From Mucilaginibacter sp. KACC 22773 (lineage in GTDB: Bacteria > Bacteroidota > Bacteroidia > Sphingobacteriales > Sphingobacteriaceae), in contig NZ_CP117883.1 of NCBI RefSeq assembly GCF_028736215.1, positions 620,001 to 684,000 on the forward strand: a stretch of 64,000 nucleotides of DNA, written 5' to 3'. Below, piece after piece: positions 35,655-44,928 of the stretch. The notes under the pieces were generated by a model. That model was not told where the DNA came from and ran no database searches. It worked only from the letters and a program-made list of their open reading frames with translations. The first letter of the stretch is position 1. Each line of letters begins with the position of its first letter. The position numbers and the translations under genes are program-made.

Positions 35655-36756
35655 TAACCAGGAACAGCCCTGGATAAAAAGCCGCCTGGTGGATGGTGTT
35701 TTTATCCTGTCGCCCCCGTTTATCGCTTTGCTTATTGTGGCGCTGTTCCCGGCGCAATTTAAAAACTCGGGCCTGATGCCGGTTCAATATTGGGTGGTAC
35801 TTATTGTGATGATAGATGTAGCCCATGTGTACAGCACGCTTTATCGTACTTATTTTAACCCGGTATCTTTTAAGCAGCAGCGGCATTTACTATTGGCCAT
35901 CCCCTTGTTTTGCTACATAGGCGGGGTGATGCTGTACGTTGGCGGCGGCATTTATTTTTGGCGCGCGCTGGCCTACCTGGCGGTGTTCCATTTCATCAGG
36001 CAGCAGTATGGTTTTATGCGTATTTACTCGCGCCAGGAAAAACAAGGTTGGATTTTTAGGTATATTGATAACGCGGCCATTTACATCGCTACCATTTACC
36101 CCTTATTATACTGGCATTTTACCGGCTACAAAAAAAACTTCAACTGGTTTGTCGATGGCGATTTTGTGCTTTTCCATTTTGACCATATCCTGGTGGTTTG
36201 CAAGGCGATTTACCTGCTCACCATTTTGTTGTATTTTGTTAAAGAAATTTGGGTTTTTAATACCACCAAACAGTTTAATATTGCCAAAAATGTATTGGTT
36301 TTTGGCACTTTTTTGTCGTGGTATTTCGGCATCATTTACTACAACGGCGATATGGCTTTTACCACTCTCAACGTGGTTTCGCACGGCATTCCCTACATGG
36401 CCCTGGTATGGATTTACGAGCAAAAGAAATTTACAGGTGAAGCTAAGCCCAAAACAACCTTCCTTAAAATTACCTTCAGCAAGTATGGTGTGCTATCCTT
36501 TGTGGGCCTGCTCATCCTGTTTGCCTATTTTGAAGAAGGCCTGTGGGATGGCCTGGTGTGGAAAGAACACGCCTCGGTTTTTAAACCCTTTGCCGCCCTG
36601 CCCACCATCAACAGCGACATGCTGCTGGCGCTTATTGTACCTCTGCTGGCGCTACCACAATCTACCCACTATGTACTGGATGGCTTTATCTGGAAGATGA
36701 AGAGACAGGATGCCGGCGAGAGGGCAGTACTTTACAATAAAGAGTATCCGGGCTAA
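35635..36756 (+). CDS. Multi-span membrane protein with conserved His motifs
   Basis: A 373-residue protein with about eight membrane helices. Histidines lie near membrane edges: DVAHVYSTLYR (about 61-70), FHFIRQQYGFMRIYSRQ (122-139), NVVSHGIPYMALVW (about 250) and QSTHYVLDGFIWKM (about 345-360). Repeated H-motifs of this sort are common in membrane-bound di-iron enzymes and in related families of unknown role; I do not recognise a named family. It is the last gene of the cluster, co-translated with the flavoprotein, and could act on the same membrane product. Confidence 0.65.
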   Translation: MSIQQHNNQEQPWIKSRLVDGVFILSPPFIALLIVALFPAQFKNSGLMPVQYWVVLIVMIDVAHVYSTLYRTYFNPVSFKQQRHLLLAIPLFCYIGGVMLYVGGGIYFWRALAYLAVFHFIRQQYGFMRIYSRQEKQGWIFRYIDNAAIYIATIYPLLYWHFTGYKKNFNWFVDGDFVLFHFDHILVVCKAIYLLTILLYFVKEIWVFNTTKQFNIAKNVLVFGTFLSWYFGIIYYNGDMAFTTLNVVSHGIPYMALVWIYEQKKFTGEAKPKTTFLKITFSKYGVLSFVGLLILFAYFEEGLWDGLVWKEHASVFKPFAALPTINSDMLLALIVPLLALPQSTHYVLDGFIWKMKRQDAGERAVLYNKEYPG

Positions 36757-36850
36757 AAATAATCCGAACACTTAAGCTGTTTTATATCAGTATCTTAAGT
36801 GTTCGGCTAAAAACGCGAACGCATCCCCACGCAAATCCGAACACCTGACC

Positions 36851-37315
36851 TTATCCCTTCGGCATAAACTTCTTCAGCGACATGATGTACCCGGCATGCA
36901 AACCCTCATGAAAAGGCAAAAATGCCACCGCCGTATCTATCGAATCAAGCTCGACACCATATCGGGTGGTGAAGGCACCATAATTGGCAAAAATGCCGTT
37001 ATCCAGGTCGGTTTCCAGTTGTTCTATAGTAGATACGAATAACTCTTTGATGGTTGCGATATCTTCTTCGCCTATAAAATCAGTGGGTTTGGTATCTGGG
37101 CGGTATGGGGTATAAAATTTATCATCGGTGACAATTGGCAAACCCGCCCGGGTATAGCAAATGCCTTGCTGGGCCGATATCATGTGTGCTAAGTTCCAGA
37201 TAATGTTGTTGTTGAATCCCTGTGGTACCAGGTTCAATTGCTCGGGACTTAGGTCTTTTATGGAGTTAAGTACCATGAGGCGCGGTTTAAGTATAATTTC
37301 TATCGATTTACGCAT
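36851..37315 (-). CDS. DinB-family protein
   Basis: A 154-residue four-helix-bundle protein. The three His of the DinB metal site are visible as WNLAHMISAQQ (H43) and PFHEGLHAGYIMSL (two His near 135-139). DinB-like proteins bind a divalent metal; some are thiol-dependent S-transferases. No signal peptide. It stands alone between unrelated genes and its substrate is unknown. Confidence 0.8.
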   Translation of the reverse strand: MRKSIEIILKPRLMVLNSIKDLSPEQLNLVPQGFNNNIIWNLAHMISAQQGICYTRAGLPIVTDDKFYTPYRPDTKPTDFIGEEDIATIKELFVSTIEQLETDLDNGIFANYGAFTTRYGVELDSIDTAVAFLPFHEGLHAGYIMSLKKFMPKG

Positions 37316-37427
37316 GTGAGATATTTTAGTTGATTTATGGCGCGGCTAAAGTATGAAGATTTGGTGTATTATTTTATCAAATTACTTAATGGTGATAGTG
37401 TAGTTTTAGGTGTTTAGGCTTTTATTA

Positions 37428-37435
37428 TACCTTTG
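37428..37435 (+). promoter_or_regulatory. -7 element for the 37487 gene
   Basis: TACCTTTG matches TAnnTTTG exactly, 52 bases before the start codon. The -33 region reads TTTA rather than TTTG. Confidence 0.5.
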
Positions 37436-37486
37436 CGGCTTCTGTTACGTTAGCTAAATACCGCTTGATTTACAACATCAAAAGAT

Positions 37487-38518
37487 ATGATTAAAAAGAT
37501 TTACATACTCGTCATCTTCACTATAGTTACTATAACCACTACTCTGGCCCAGGAACAAACCATCGATATTCATTTTAATGCCCTTGGCTTTTTGGATAAC
37601 CGCGAGTACAAGGCTTTTATCCCCCGCTCGCGCACCTATAGCGGCATGCGTACCGAGCTTGATTTAGGCTGGAACATTGATAGCTTAAACCATTTTGTTT
37701 TTGGGGCCAACGGCATTCACGAGTTTGGCGCCAAACCCTACTTTTTAAAAGTGAACCCGGTAGCCTATTACAATTTTACAGGTAAAAGCTGGCTGTTTTA
37801 CGCCGGTGCTTTCCCCCGCGAAGGTTTACTTGACGATTATCCGCGTGCTATTTTAAATGATACCCTGCGCTACTACCGGCCTAATATTGAGGGCTTGCTG
37901 GCCCGTGTGCACAACGAACACTTTACCGAAACCGGCTGGATTGACTGGGTAAGCCGCCAAACCCAAACCGACAGGGAACAGTTTTTATTTGGATTTTCGG
38001 GCAAATACAAGCCATCGGTTAAAGGGCCTTTTTATGTATCCCATTACTTTATGCTGATGCACGATGCCGGTGCCGAAATTGCTGTTCCTAATGATAATAT
38101 CAGGGATAACGGTGCCGGGCAAATCAGGTTAGGTTTAGACTTTAGTCATAAAACCTTTTTAGATTCGTTATCAGTTGAAGCCGGCGGCATGATGTCATTA
38201 GAGCGGGTGCGTGGTGTAGACGGGTTTCATAAACCGGCAGGCTTTGTGGCCAATGTTTATTTGAGCTACAATAAGTTTGCCTTATTTGATGAATTTTACA
38301 AAGGCCAGGGACATGAAATTACCTATGGCGATTCGTGGTTTGAAAAGAAAACTTATAACCGGATGGATATCATCTGGACACCATTTTTATATAACCGGGT
38401 AAAAGGTCAGTTTATTTTAAGCTTCCACCAAACGCCGGGTTTCAGGATGAGTAACCAGGAGGCTTTCAGGATCACTGTTGATTTGGGCCGCAAGACATTA
38501 ATCAGGATGAAGAATTAA
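37487..38518 (+). CDS. Predicted outer-membrane beta-barrel protein, unknown family
   Basis: A 343-residue exported protein with a signal peptide ending TTLAQ (about residue 21). The rest alternates short hydrophobic and polar stretches with many aromatic residues, and ends in a strand-like RKTLIRMKN, as in beta-barrels. No domain recognised. It is followed by a DUF2490 gene of similar architecture, so the two may share a role in the outer membrane. Confidence 0.55.
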   Translation: MIKKIYILVIFTIVTITTTLAQEQTIDIHFNALGFLDNREYKAFIPRSRTYSGMRTELDLGWNIDSLNHFVFGANGIHEFGAKPYFLKVNPVAYYNFTGKSWLFYAGAFPREGLLDDYPRAILNDTLRYYRPNIEGLLARVHNEHFTETGWIDWVSRQTQTDREQFLFGFSGKYKPSVKGPFYVSHYFMLMHDAGAEIAVPNDNIRDNGAGQIRLGLDFSHKTFLDSLSVEAGGMMSLERVRGVDGFHKPAGFVANVYLSYNKFALFDEFYKGQGHEITYGDSWFEKKTYNRMDIIWTPFLYNRVKGQFILSFHQTPGFRMSNQEAFRITVDLGRKTLIRMKN

Positions 38519-38611
38519 ATTACGTCCTGATAGGTAAATATTAGTATAAAGATCTCCCCTGCAAATGGAGATTAAAAACAATCTTATCATCACTTTATAA
38601 ATAATACATCT

Positions 38612-39337
38612 ATGCAATTAAAAAAAAAGTTACTGATTTTTGCCGCTTTATTGTTCATTATACCTGCCCGTTTGTTTGCGCAGGATAACCAGTTTTCGGG
38701 TTGGGCAGCAGTGTTTCACTCGCAAAAACTATCTGAACATTGGGGCTACTCGTTCGACGGACAGCTACGTTCACATGACGAGCTGAGTTACCTGAAACAT
38801 ATTTTGCTGCGCCCATCGGCCAATTACTACTTTGCCAAAAATAAGGTTGGCGCTTTGGGTTATGCCTACATAGCAACATATGGCCGCACCACTGCCGGCG
38901 ATCAAACCTTTCGCCCCGAACACCGCCTTTGGCAGCAATATACTTACACCCATAAACTGAGCAAAAATGTAAACCTTGCGCACCGTTTGCGTTTGGAGCA
39001 GCGCTTTTTGGGTAACACTGCCGCTACCAAAAACGATAACTACTTTGCACAACGCTTCAGATATTTTGCACGGGCCATTGTGCCTTTGAAAAGGGATTCG
39101 GCTGTGTTTGCGCAAGGCCCTTTTGTAGCCTTACAAAATGAGGTGTTTGTAAACATCCAAAACAAAAACAAGGTAAACAAACACTTTTTCGACCAAAACC
39201 GCGCCTATGTAGCTATTGGTTACCGCATTAACAAAATGATTGATGTGGAAACCGGCTACCTTAACCAATACATAAAACAAGCCGAAGCCTACACGATTAA
39301 CCACGTAGCACAGCTGGCTTTTTATACAAGGTTTTAA
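38612..39337 (+). CDS. DUF2490-like outer membrane protein
   Basis: A 241-residue exported protein, signal peptide ending ARLFAQ (about 23). It matches the DUF2490 pattern: WAAVFHSQKLSEHWGYSFDGQLR near the N-terminus, an RPEHRLWQQY segment (about 107-116) and LAHRLRLEQRF (about 128-138), ending in an aromatic-terminal strand (LAFYTRF). Likely a 10-12 strand barrel. Function unknown. A strong bidirectional terminator follows. Confidence 0.75.
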   Translation: MQLKKKLLIFAALLFIIPARLFAQDNQFSGWAAVFHSQKLSEHWGYSFDGQLRSHDELSYLKHILLRPSANYYFAKNKVGALGYAYIATYGRTTAGDQTFRPEHRLWQQYTYTHKLSKNVNLAHRLRLEQRFLGNTAATKNDNYFAQRFRYFARAIVPLKRDSAVFAQGPFVALQNEVFVNIQNKNKVNKHFFDQNRAYVAIGYRINKMIDVETGYLNQYIKQAEAYTINHVAQLAFYTRF

Positions 39338-39338
39338 A

Positions 39339-39481
39339 GCCTCACCCCGGCCCTCTCCAAAGGAGAGGGAGGAAGAAAAATGTTCAAAAAAGAAAAAGCG
39401 ATGAGTTCAATTCATCGCTTTTTCTATTAATGCTCCATGCAAATCAAAAAGCCCTCTCCTTTGGAGAGGGTTGGGTGAGGC
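39339..39481. repeat. CCCTCTCC-type inverted repeat
   Basis: GCCTCACCC with CCCTCTCC (39339-39358) is mirrored by GGAGAGGG with TTGGGTGAGGC (39463-39481); each arm also holds its own small palindrome CTCCaaaGGAG or CTCCTTTGGAG. A related single arm is found at 57799-57830. This is a dispersed repeat enclosing a terminator. Confidence 0.65.
39393..39423. terminator. Bidirectional terminator
   Basis: AAAAAGCGATGA at 39393-39404 is a perfect reverse complement of TCATCGCTTTTT at 39412-39423, loop seven bases. It separates the convergent DUF2490 and head-GIN genes. Confidence 0.85.
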
Positions 39482-39483
39482 TC

Positions 39484-40221
39484 TTACATCCTGCTCACAT
39501 CGCCGCTTCCTATCTTAGAGCTGCTCACACTTTTAACGCTGCCGGTATAGTATACATCGCCCGAGCCTACTACTGATGCCTCCAGTTTTTGGCTTACATT
39601 CACCCTTGCATCGCCAGATCCTGCAACACGTACCGATGCGGTATTAGTTGTTAAATCCCTTGCGGTATAATCGCCAGAACCGGCTACGCTGATGTTTGAA
39701 TTATCGGCGGTACCACTTAGTTTGATATCGCCCGATCCTGCCAGATTCACATCAAGGCTTTTAACCCAAAGTTTGCCGCTTACATCGCCCGATCCGGTTA
39801 GTTTCAGTTTAAATGAACCGGCACGCAAACCTTCCCTGAATGATACATCGCCCGAACCTGAAAGTGATACACCGTTTACTTCTTTAATCGTAACGTAGAT
39901 CATGATCTTTTTGTGGCCGCCATCAAACCAGTGCCAGTCGTTATCGCTTTTGGTATAAATTTTAAGGGTGTTACCTTCTACTTCGGTAATAATGCGGCTG
40001 ATAACGTCAGATGGCGCCTGTACCTTAACAGATTCTGTTGATCCCTGGGTGATAACCACATCAAACGAACCGGCGACGCTTACCGAGGTAAAGCCGGATA
40101 AATGGCGGTCTTCTGTGTTTTGGGTAACCTCGTCGGTTGGGGTATTTGTTTTTGCAATTGTATAGCCTGCAGTACCTGTTATCAAAGCAGCAATCAGTAA
40201 TATTTTGCTTAATGTTTTCAT
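39484..40221 (-). CDS. Head GIN domain (DUF2807) exported protein
   Basis: A 245-residue protein with signal peptide (SKILLIAALITGTAGYTIAK). The mature part is a right-handed beta-helix of repeated GSGDV turns (for example LSGSGDVSFREGL, LTGSGDVSGKLW, LAGSGDIKLSG, VAGSGDYTARDL, VVGSGDVYYTGS), the hallmark of the head GIN domain. These are exported, probably envelope-attached, proteins of Bacteroidota with no proven function. Its promoter lies in the gap before the next gene. Confidence 0.88.
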   Translation of the reverse strand: MKTLSKILLIAALITGTAGYTIAKTNTPTDEVTQNTEDRHLSGFTSVSVAGSFDVVITQGSTESVKVQAPSDVISRIITEVEGNTLKIYTKSDNDWHWFDGGHKKIMIYVTIKEVNGVSLSGSGDVSFREGLRAGSFKLKLTGSGDVSGKLWVKSLDVNLAGSGDIKLSGTADNSNISVAGSGDYTARDLTTNTASVRVAGSGDARVNVSQKLEASVVGSGDVYYTGSVKSVSSSKIGSGDVSRM

Positions 40222-40310
40222 CTTAATTATCTCTTATGTAGCTATATGACGCAAGTTATTTGGCGAGGTTGCATGGAGTTGTAAAAAAGTTGATTCGGTT
40301 GATTAAGTTA

Positions 40311-40456
40311 AGTGGTTGATTGGGTTGGATTAAGTTAAGTAGTTGATTGAGTTAAGTAGGGACGCGGATTGATCTGAAAAGAATATCCTTATTCTAACTT
40401 ATCAACCCAATCCAACTCAATCAACTACTTAACTTAATCCAACCCAATCAACCACT
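40311..40456. repeat. Perfect 43-bp inverted repeat
   Basis: Bases 40311-40353 are the exact reverse complement of 40414-40456, with a 60-base spacer. The arms are built from words such as GGTTGATTGGGTTGG and TAAGTTAAGT. A 22-base piece of the right arm recurs at 42339-42360, at the same distance from the end of the second M1 peptidase gene. No transposase is present. It is the longest perfect palindrome I found in the window. Confidence 0.85.
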
Positions 40457-40465
40457 CACCAACAT

Positions 40466-42142
40466 CTACTCCACCAACACCCCAATATAATAATTAAATG
40501 TGTCAACTTCAATGGTGTCCTTTGTGGCGCCGTCTAACTCAAAAGGTTTGAATTGTTTGGTTGGGGTGATAAATTTGTAATCGCCGCCTTTTACGCGCAC
40601 TTTAACGGGCATGGCAAAGTCTTTAGCATCGGTGCTGGTCCAGCGGGCATAGCTTTTACCTTCACGGAACATGATCTCGAGGATGGGGATGGTTTTGTAG
40701 TGCAGGTATTGGTCAAATACCGGCGCCAGGTTCATGCCCGCCTCTTTGCTGATGTAATCAACTACCTGGTTGTAAGTAACTGTTTGGTGGTAGAATGTTT
40801 TGTTAAGGCCACGCAGGATACCGTGCCATTTTTCATCGTCATTAATAATAGTACGGATCATGTTAAGCATGTTACCGCCTTTGTAATACATATCGCCCGA
40901 GCCTTCTTTGTTTACGCCGTAAGCGCCTACAATAGGCCTGTCATTTGCAATGGCCATGCGGGTGCCGTGTACATATTCCTGGCCGGCCTGCTTGCCGTAA
41001 AAGGTTTCTACAAATAACGATTCGGAGTAGTTGGTGAAACTTTCGTGGATCCACATATCGGCAAGGTCTTTTGAGGTGATGTTGTTGCCAAACCACTCGT
41101 GCCCGCTTTCATGTATTACGATGAAATCCCATTTTAGTCCCCAACCCGTACCCGAAAGATCGCGGCCCAGGTAGCCGTTTTTATAGTGATTGCCGTAAGC
41201 TGTGCCGCTTTGGTGTTCCATACCCAGGTGATGGCTTTCTACCAGTTTATAGCCATCCTCGTAAAAAGGATAAGGGCCAAACCAATGTTCAAATGCTTTG
41301 AGCATGCGTGGCGCATCAAACCCCCATTGTGCTTTGGCTTTATCAAGGTTATAACTTAAGGGCCAAAAATCCATGGTCAGCTTGCCTTTTTCGCCGTTGT
41401 ATATGCCCTCGTAATGGGTGTAGTCGCCAATGTTGGCTTCAATATCATAGTTGTTGATAGGGTTGGTTACAAACCAATCGAAACGGGTATAGCCATCCTT
41501 CAGGTCGGTAACTTTGCGTAAACGACCGTTTGATACATCCTTTAAACCCTTTGGTACGCTGATGCTGATGAGGGCGCTATCTACCTCATCCTCCTGCTGA
41601 TCTTTAGTTGGCCACCATACGCTGGCCCCCATGCCCTGGCAGGCTGTTGATACCCAGGCATGGCCTAACGAGTCGGTGTTATACTCCACACCGCCATCCC
41701 ATGGGGCACGCTTGGCAATGGTTGGGTTGCCGGAGTAATAAACGGTAAACTCGTCCTTACTGCCCTTGCTGATGTTTTTGGGGAAGGTTAAAAACACGGC
41801 GTTAAACTCGCGGGTATATTTTAACTCCTGCCCTTTGTAAACCACCTTTTCAATTTTTAGGTTATTCCAAAGGTCAAATTGCAGCTTATCAAAATCACTA
41901 ACCGCGGTAAACTTAAACAGCACGTTGCCGCTGATGAATTTTTTATCGACATCAAACTTCACATCCAGGTGATAATAATTGATATCGTAACAAGTACGCA
42001 GCGGCGTTGTTAACGATCCGCGTAAAGTATCAGCCCGGGTAAATTTTTCTTTAACTGTGCCTAATTGTGCCTTTGCCGGCAAAAAGCTTGCACCAGCCAT
42101 CAAAAGGCCGAGTGCGTATTTAATCATGTTCTTATTTTGCAT
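40466..42142 (-). CDS. Secreted M1-family zinc metallopeptidase (copy 1)
   Basis: A 558-residue secreted peptidase with a signal peptide ending LPAKAQ. The M1 zinc site is HESGHEW (H344, E345, H348) with the third ligand E367 in MWIHESF. The substrate-binding GxMEN motif of aminopeptidases is replaced by LGMEHQSG (about 306-313), a variant seen in related Bacteroidota peptidases. It probably removes N-terminal residues in the periplasm or outside the cell. It is a close paralogue of the gene at 42361, in tandem on the same strand. Start could also be five codons downstream. Confidence 0.92.
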   Translation of the reverse strand: MQNKNMIKYALGLLMAGASFLPAKAQLGTVKEKFTRADTLRGSLTTPLRTCYDINYYHLDVKFDVDKKFISGNVLFKFTAVSDFDKLQFDLWNNLKIEKVVYKGQELKYTREFNAVFLTFPKNISKGSKDEFTVYYSGNPTIAKRAPWDGGVEYNTDSLGHAWVSTACQGMGASVWWPTKDQQEDEVDSALISISVPKGLKDVSNGRLRKVTDLKDGYTRFDWFVTNPINNYDIEANIGDYTHYEGIYNGEKGKLTMDFWPLSYNLDKAKAQWGFDAPRMLKAFEHWFGPYPFYEDGYKLVESHHLGMEHQSGTAYGNHYKNGYLGRDLSGTGWGLKWDFIVIHESGHEWFGNNITSKDLADMWIHESFTNYSESLFVETFYGKQAGQEYVHGTRMAIANDRPIVGAYGVNKEGSGDMYYKGGNMLNMIRTIINDDEKWHGILRGLNKTFYHQTVTYNQVVDYISKEAGMNLAPVFDQYLHYKTIPILEIMFREGKSYARWTSTDAKDFAMPVKVRVKGGDYKFITPTKQFKPFELDGATKDTIEVDTFNYYIGVLVE

Positions 42143-42183
42143 ATATATTATTGTAAAGCCCTGTCTAAATCAAAAAATAAATT

Positions 42184-42315
42184 TGTCATTTCGAACGAAC
42201 CAAGGGCGGTTTTGAGCGATGGGGTGAGGAGAAATCTTATACGCCTTGCATTCGAGAGGCTTATCGCGATGCAAATTGTCTAAGATTTCTCCTCGTACCT
42301 CGTTCGAAATGACAA
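42184..42315. repeat. Interrupted palindromic element
   Basis: TGTCATTTCGAACGA near 42184-42198 and GAGGAGAAATCTTA at 42226-42239 are matched in reverse by TAAGATTTCTCCTC and TCGTTCGAAATGACA at 42281-42313. The left arm has an insertion of about 25 bases relative to the right. It sits between the two M1 peptidase genes and looks like a dispersed repeat. Confidence 0.7.
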
Positions 42316-42360
42316 CGGGTTTAACTTAATCAGCTCAATCCAACCCAATCAACCACTCAC

Positions 42361-44031
42361 TCAATCAACCAACACCCCCACATAAAAATTCAACTTATCC
42401 ACCTCAATATTATCCTTATTTACCCCTTCAACATCAACCGGTGTAAAGCGGGTTGTAGGCGTAATAAATTTATACTCGCCGCCTTTTGCGCGGATTAAAA
42501 CGGGCATAGCGAAATCTTTGGCGTTGGCTATCCACCTGGCGCTGAATTTGCCCCTTACGGTTGCAAACTCCAGGATGGGCAGATCCTTATAGCGCAGGTA
42601 CTGGTCAAATACCGGTAACAGGTTTTTGCCCGATTGTTCGGTAATGTAATTTACCACCTGGTCGTATGTAACGGTTTGGTGGTAAAAAGTTTTGTTGAGG
42701 CCGCGCAGGATAGTGCGCCATTTTTCATCGTCGTTAATAATGGTGCGCACCATGTTAAGCACTACCGCACCCTTGGGGTACATATCGCCCGAGCCTTCTT
42801 TGTTTACATTATATGGGCCCACCACCGGGCTATCGTTGTTAATGCCTTCTCTTAGCCCGAAGTTGTAATCCTGCCCGGCTTTTTCGCCCCAGTTATCTTC
42901 AATGAACAACGATTCGGAATAGCAGGTAAAGCTTTCGTGGACCCACATATCGCCCAAATCTTTCCCGGTAATGTTATTGCCAAACCACTCATGGCCGCTT
43001 TCGTGGATAATGATGTAATCCCATTTAAGTCCCCAGCCTGTGCCCGACATATCGTAGCCCAAATAACCATTTAAAAAATGGTTGCCATAAGCCGTGGCGC
43101 CCTGGTGCTCCATACCCAGGTGCGGGGTTTCTACCAGTTTGTAGCCGTCCTCATAAAAAGGGTAGGGGCCAAACCAGTGCTCAAAAGCTTTAAGCATGGG
43201 CCTGGCATTGGCACTAAAGTGTTTTTTCGCCTTCTCCAAACTGGTGGGCAGTACCCAGTAATCCATAGTAAGTTTGCCTTTTTCGCCCATGTAGGTATCG
43301 CCAAAATGTACGTAATCGCCAATGTTGGCAACCACATCATAATTATTGATCGGGTTGGCCACAAACCAATCGAATTTGGTATAACCATCTTTTAACGGCG
43401 TAACTTTGCGCAGGCGACCGTTAGATACATCTTTTAAACCCTTGGGGACGCTGATGCTGATGAGCATGCTATCAACCTCATCGCTCAGGTGATCTTTATT
43501 GGGCCACCAGATACTGGCGCCCACACCCTCGCAGGCGGTAACCACCCATGGTTTTTTAAGCGAATCCTGTTTGTAAACAACGCCACCATCCCAGGGCGCG
43601 TTTATGGCAATGGTTGGTTTACCCGAGTAATAAACGGTGAACTGATCTTTACTGCCTTTGGTAACGGTTTTTGGAAAAGTTAAAAACACGGCATTGGCAT
43701 CGCGTTTAAAGGGCAGTGTTTTGCCCTTGTAAACTACTTTATCTACACTAAGATTAGCAAACAAATCAAACTGCAGCAATGTAAAATCTTGTGTGGCGGT
43801 AAACTTAAACATGTTGCTGCCGCTGATAGCTTTATGGTCGATATCAAACTTAACATCCAGGTGGTAGTAGTTAATATCGTAACAGGTACGCGGCGGCGTT
43901 AGATTACCGCGCAGGCTATCGGCATGGGTAAAGGTTTCTTTTTCCTGTAAGAGTTGGGCATGGGCCGGTAACGAAAATGCTACTGTGCTTAACAGGAGCA
44001 GCGCGGTGTGGTATAGTTGTTTTATATTCAT
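42361..44031 (-). CDS. Secreted M1-family zinc metallopeptidase (copy 2)
   Basis: A 556-residue secreted peptidase with a signal peptide ending SLPAHAQ. It has the same zinc site HESGHEW with the downstream Glu in MWVHESF, and LGMEHQGA in place of GxMEN. It aligns with copy 1 over its whole length without gaps of note, so the pair arose by tandem duplication. The sequence differences are widespread, so the copies have been diverging for some time and may prefer different peptides. Each copy carries its own short signal and 3' repeat. Confidence 0.92.
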   Translation of the reverse strand: MNIKQLYHTALLLLSTVAFSLPAHAQLLQEKETFTHADSLRGNLTPPRTCYDINYYHLDVKFDIDHKAISGSNMFKFTATQDFTLLQFDLFANLSVDKVVYKGKTLPFKRDANAVFLTFPKTVTKGSKDQFTVYYSGKPTIAINAPWDGGVVYKQDSLKKPWVVTACEGVGASIWWPNKDHLSDEVDSMLISISVPKGLKDVSNGRLRKVTPLKDGYTKFDWFVANPINNYDVVANIGDYVHFGDTYMGEKGKLTMDYWVLPTSLEKAKKHFSANARPMLKAFEHWFGPYPFYEDGYKLVETPHLGMEHQGATAYGNHFLNGYLGYDMSGTGWGLKWDYIIIHESGHEWFGNNITGKDLGDMWVHESFTCYSESLFIEDNWGEKAGQDYNFGLREGINNDSPVVGPYNVNKEGSGDMYPKGAVVLNMVRTIINDDEKWRTILRGLNKTFYHQTVTYDQVVNYITEQSGKNLLPVFDQYLRYKDLPILEFATVRGKFSARWIANAKDFAMPVLIRAKGGEYKFITPTTRFTPVDVEGVNKDNIEVDKLNFYVGVLVD

Positions 44032-44134
44032 GTGTTACTGAGTTCCTCATTAGGGATAAGTTCCAAACAATACTTAATGGTGTGGATATTTCGTATGTTT
44101 AATTTTGTCTTTATGGCTATCAAGTTCTACATGA

Positions 44135-44746
44135 TTACACCATTATCCACTTAACCAATCGCCATTGTTTTGTTTTGGGATAATACTTGAATGTTTTTCG
44201 CCCCTCATGTCTTACATTGGCGTGTACCTGTGTGGTTATCGTTTTATGCTTGATGTCGATTTCTCGTGGGAACGAACCTACGCGGTCGGTTAAATAATTA
44301 TCTTTATGAAAATAACCCTTGTTATCCTGCAAGTAAAAGTTATAAATAGGGCCTCCATTACCACCAGAATCATATTTTATCGCTAAATCCTCCTTGCCGT
44401 CAAAATTTAGGTCAGCAATTACGAGATCTCCAAAATCATAATCGATAACTTCTAATGATTTATTGTACCCTGTGACGTATGATCGCGATGCGCTATCTGA
44501 TTTAAAAACACCCTCAAAAAACCAGCCTGGTAAAAAGCTAATAACTTGTTGATCATTAGTTGTCTTGTTTAGAATAGATAATTTAACATTCGACACCCTT
44601 GCAACATCGTCGGTATCTTTAAACCAAGTTGCTTGAATTTTGAAAACAAATTTATGTGATAATTTTGAATAGGTGTGTGCTTGCCCATTTGCATAGCAGC
44701 CCAATGCCATTATTAAAGCTAATCCCAATAATATTCTTTTCAGCAT
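44135..44746 (-). CDS. XAC2610-like exported protein
   Basis: A 203-residue exported protein with a signal peptide (LLGLALIMALGCYANGQA). The central segment DLNFDGKEDLAIKYDSGGNG followed by GPIYNFYLQ resembles the XAC2610 / VCBS-like calcium-binding motif found in exported proteins of unknown role. An alternative lipoprotein reading at Cys17 is possible. No functional neighbours. Confidence 0.6.
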   Translation of the reverse strand: MLKRILLGLALIMALGCYANGQAHTYSKLSHKFVFKIQATWFKDTDDVARVSNVKLSILNKTTNDQQVISFLPGWFFEGVFKSDSASRSYVTGYNKSLEVIDYDFGDLVIADLNFDGKEDLAIKYDSGGNGGPIYNFYLQDNKGYFHKDNYLTDRVGSFPREIDIKHKTITTQVHANVRHEGRKTFKYYPKTKQWRLVKWIMV

Positions 44747-44928
44747 GAGTTGTTAATCAGTCAAAATAACAGCCTAATTTAGCAACATAAATGCTAACAA
44801 ATAATTTAATACAACACTGTTACATGAAGCAGCTAATAAATAACCAATATTAGCTAAAATAGGATAAAACCCGGGCCTGATTTCATTCATTTTCGTATCA
44901 TTGCAGCCCTTTTCAAATAAATAAAACA

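Noticed and set aside
35939..36700. 253-codon frame inside the last polyamine-cluster gene
   Set aside because: It is a shadow frame with unnatural Trp, Cys and Ser runs, on top of a well-supported membrane protein.
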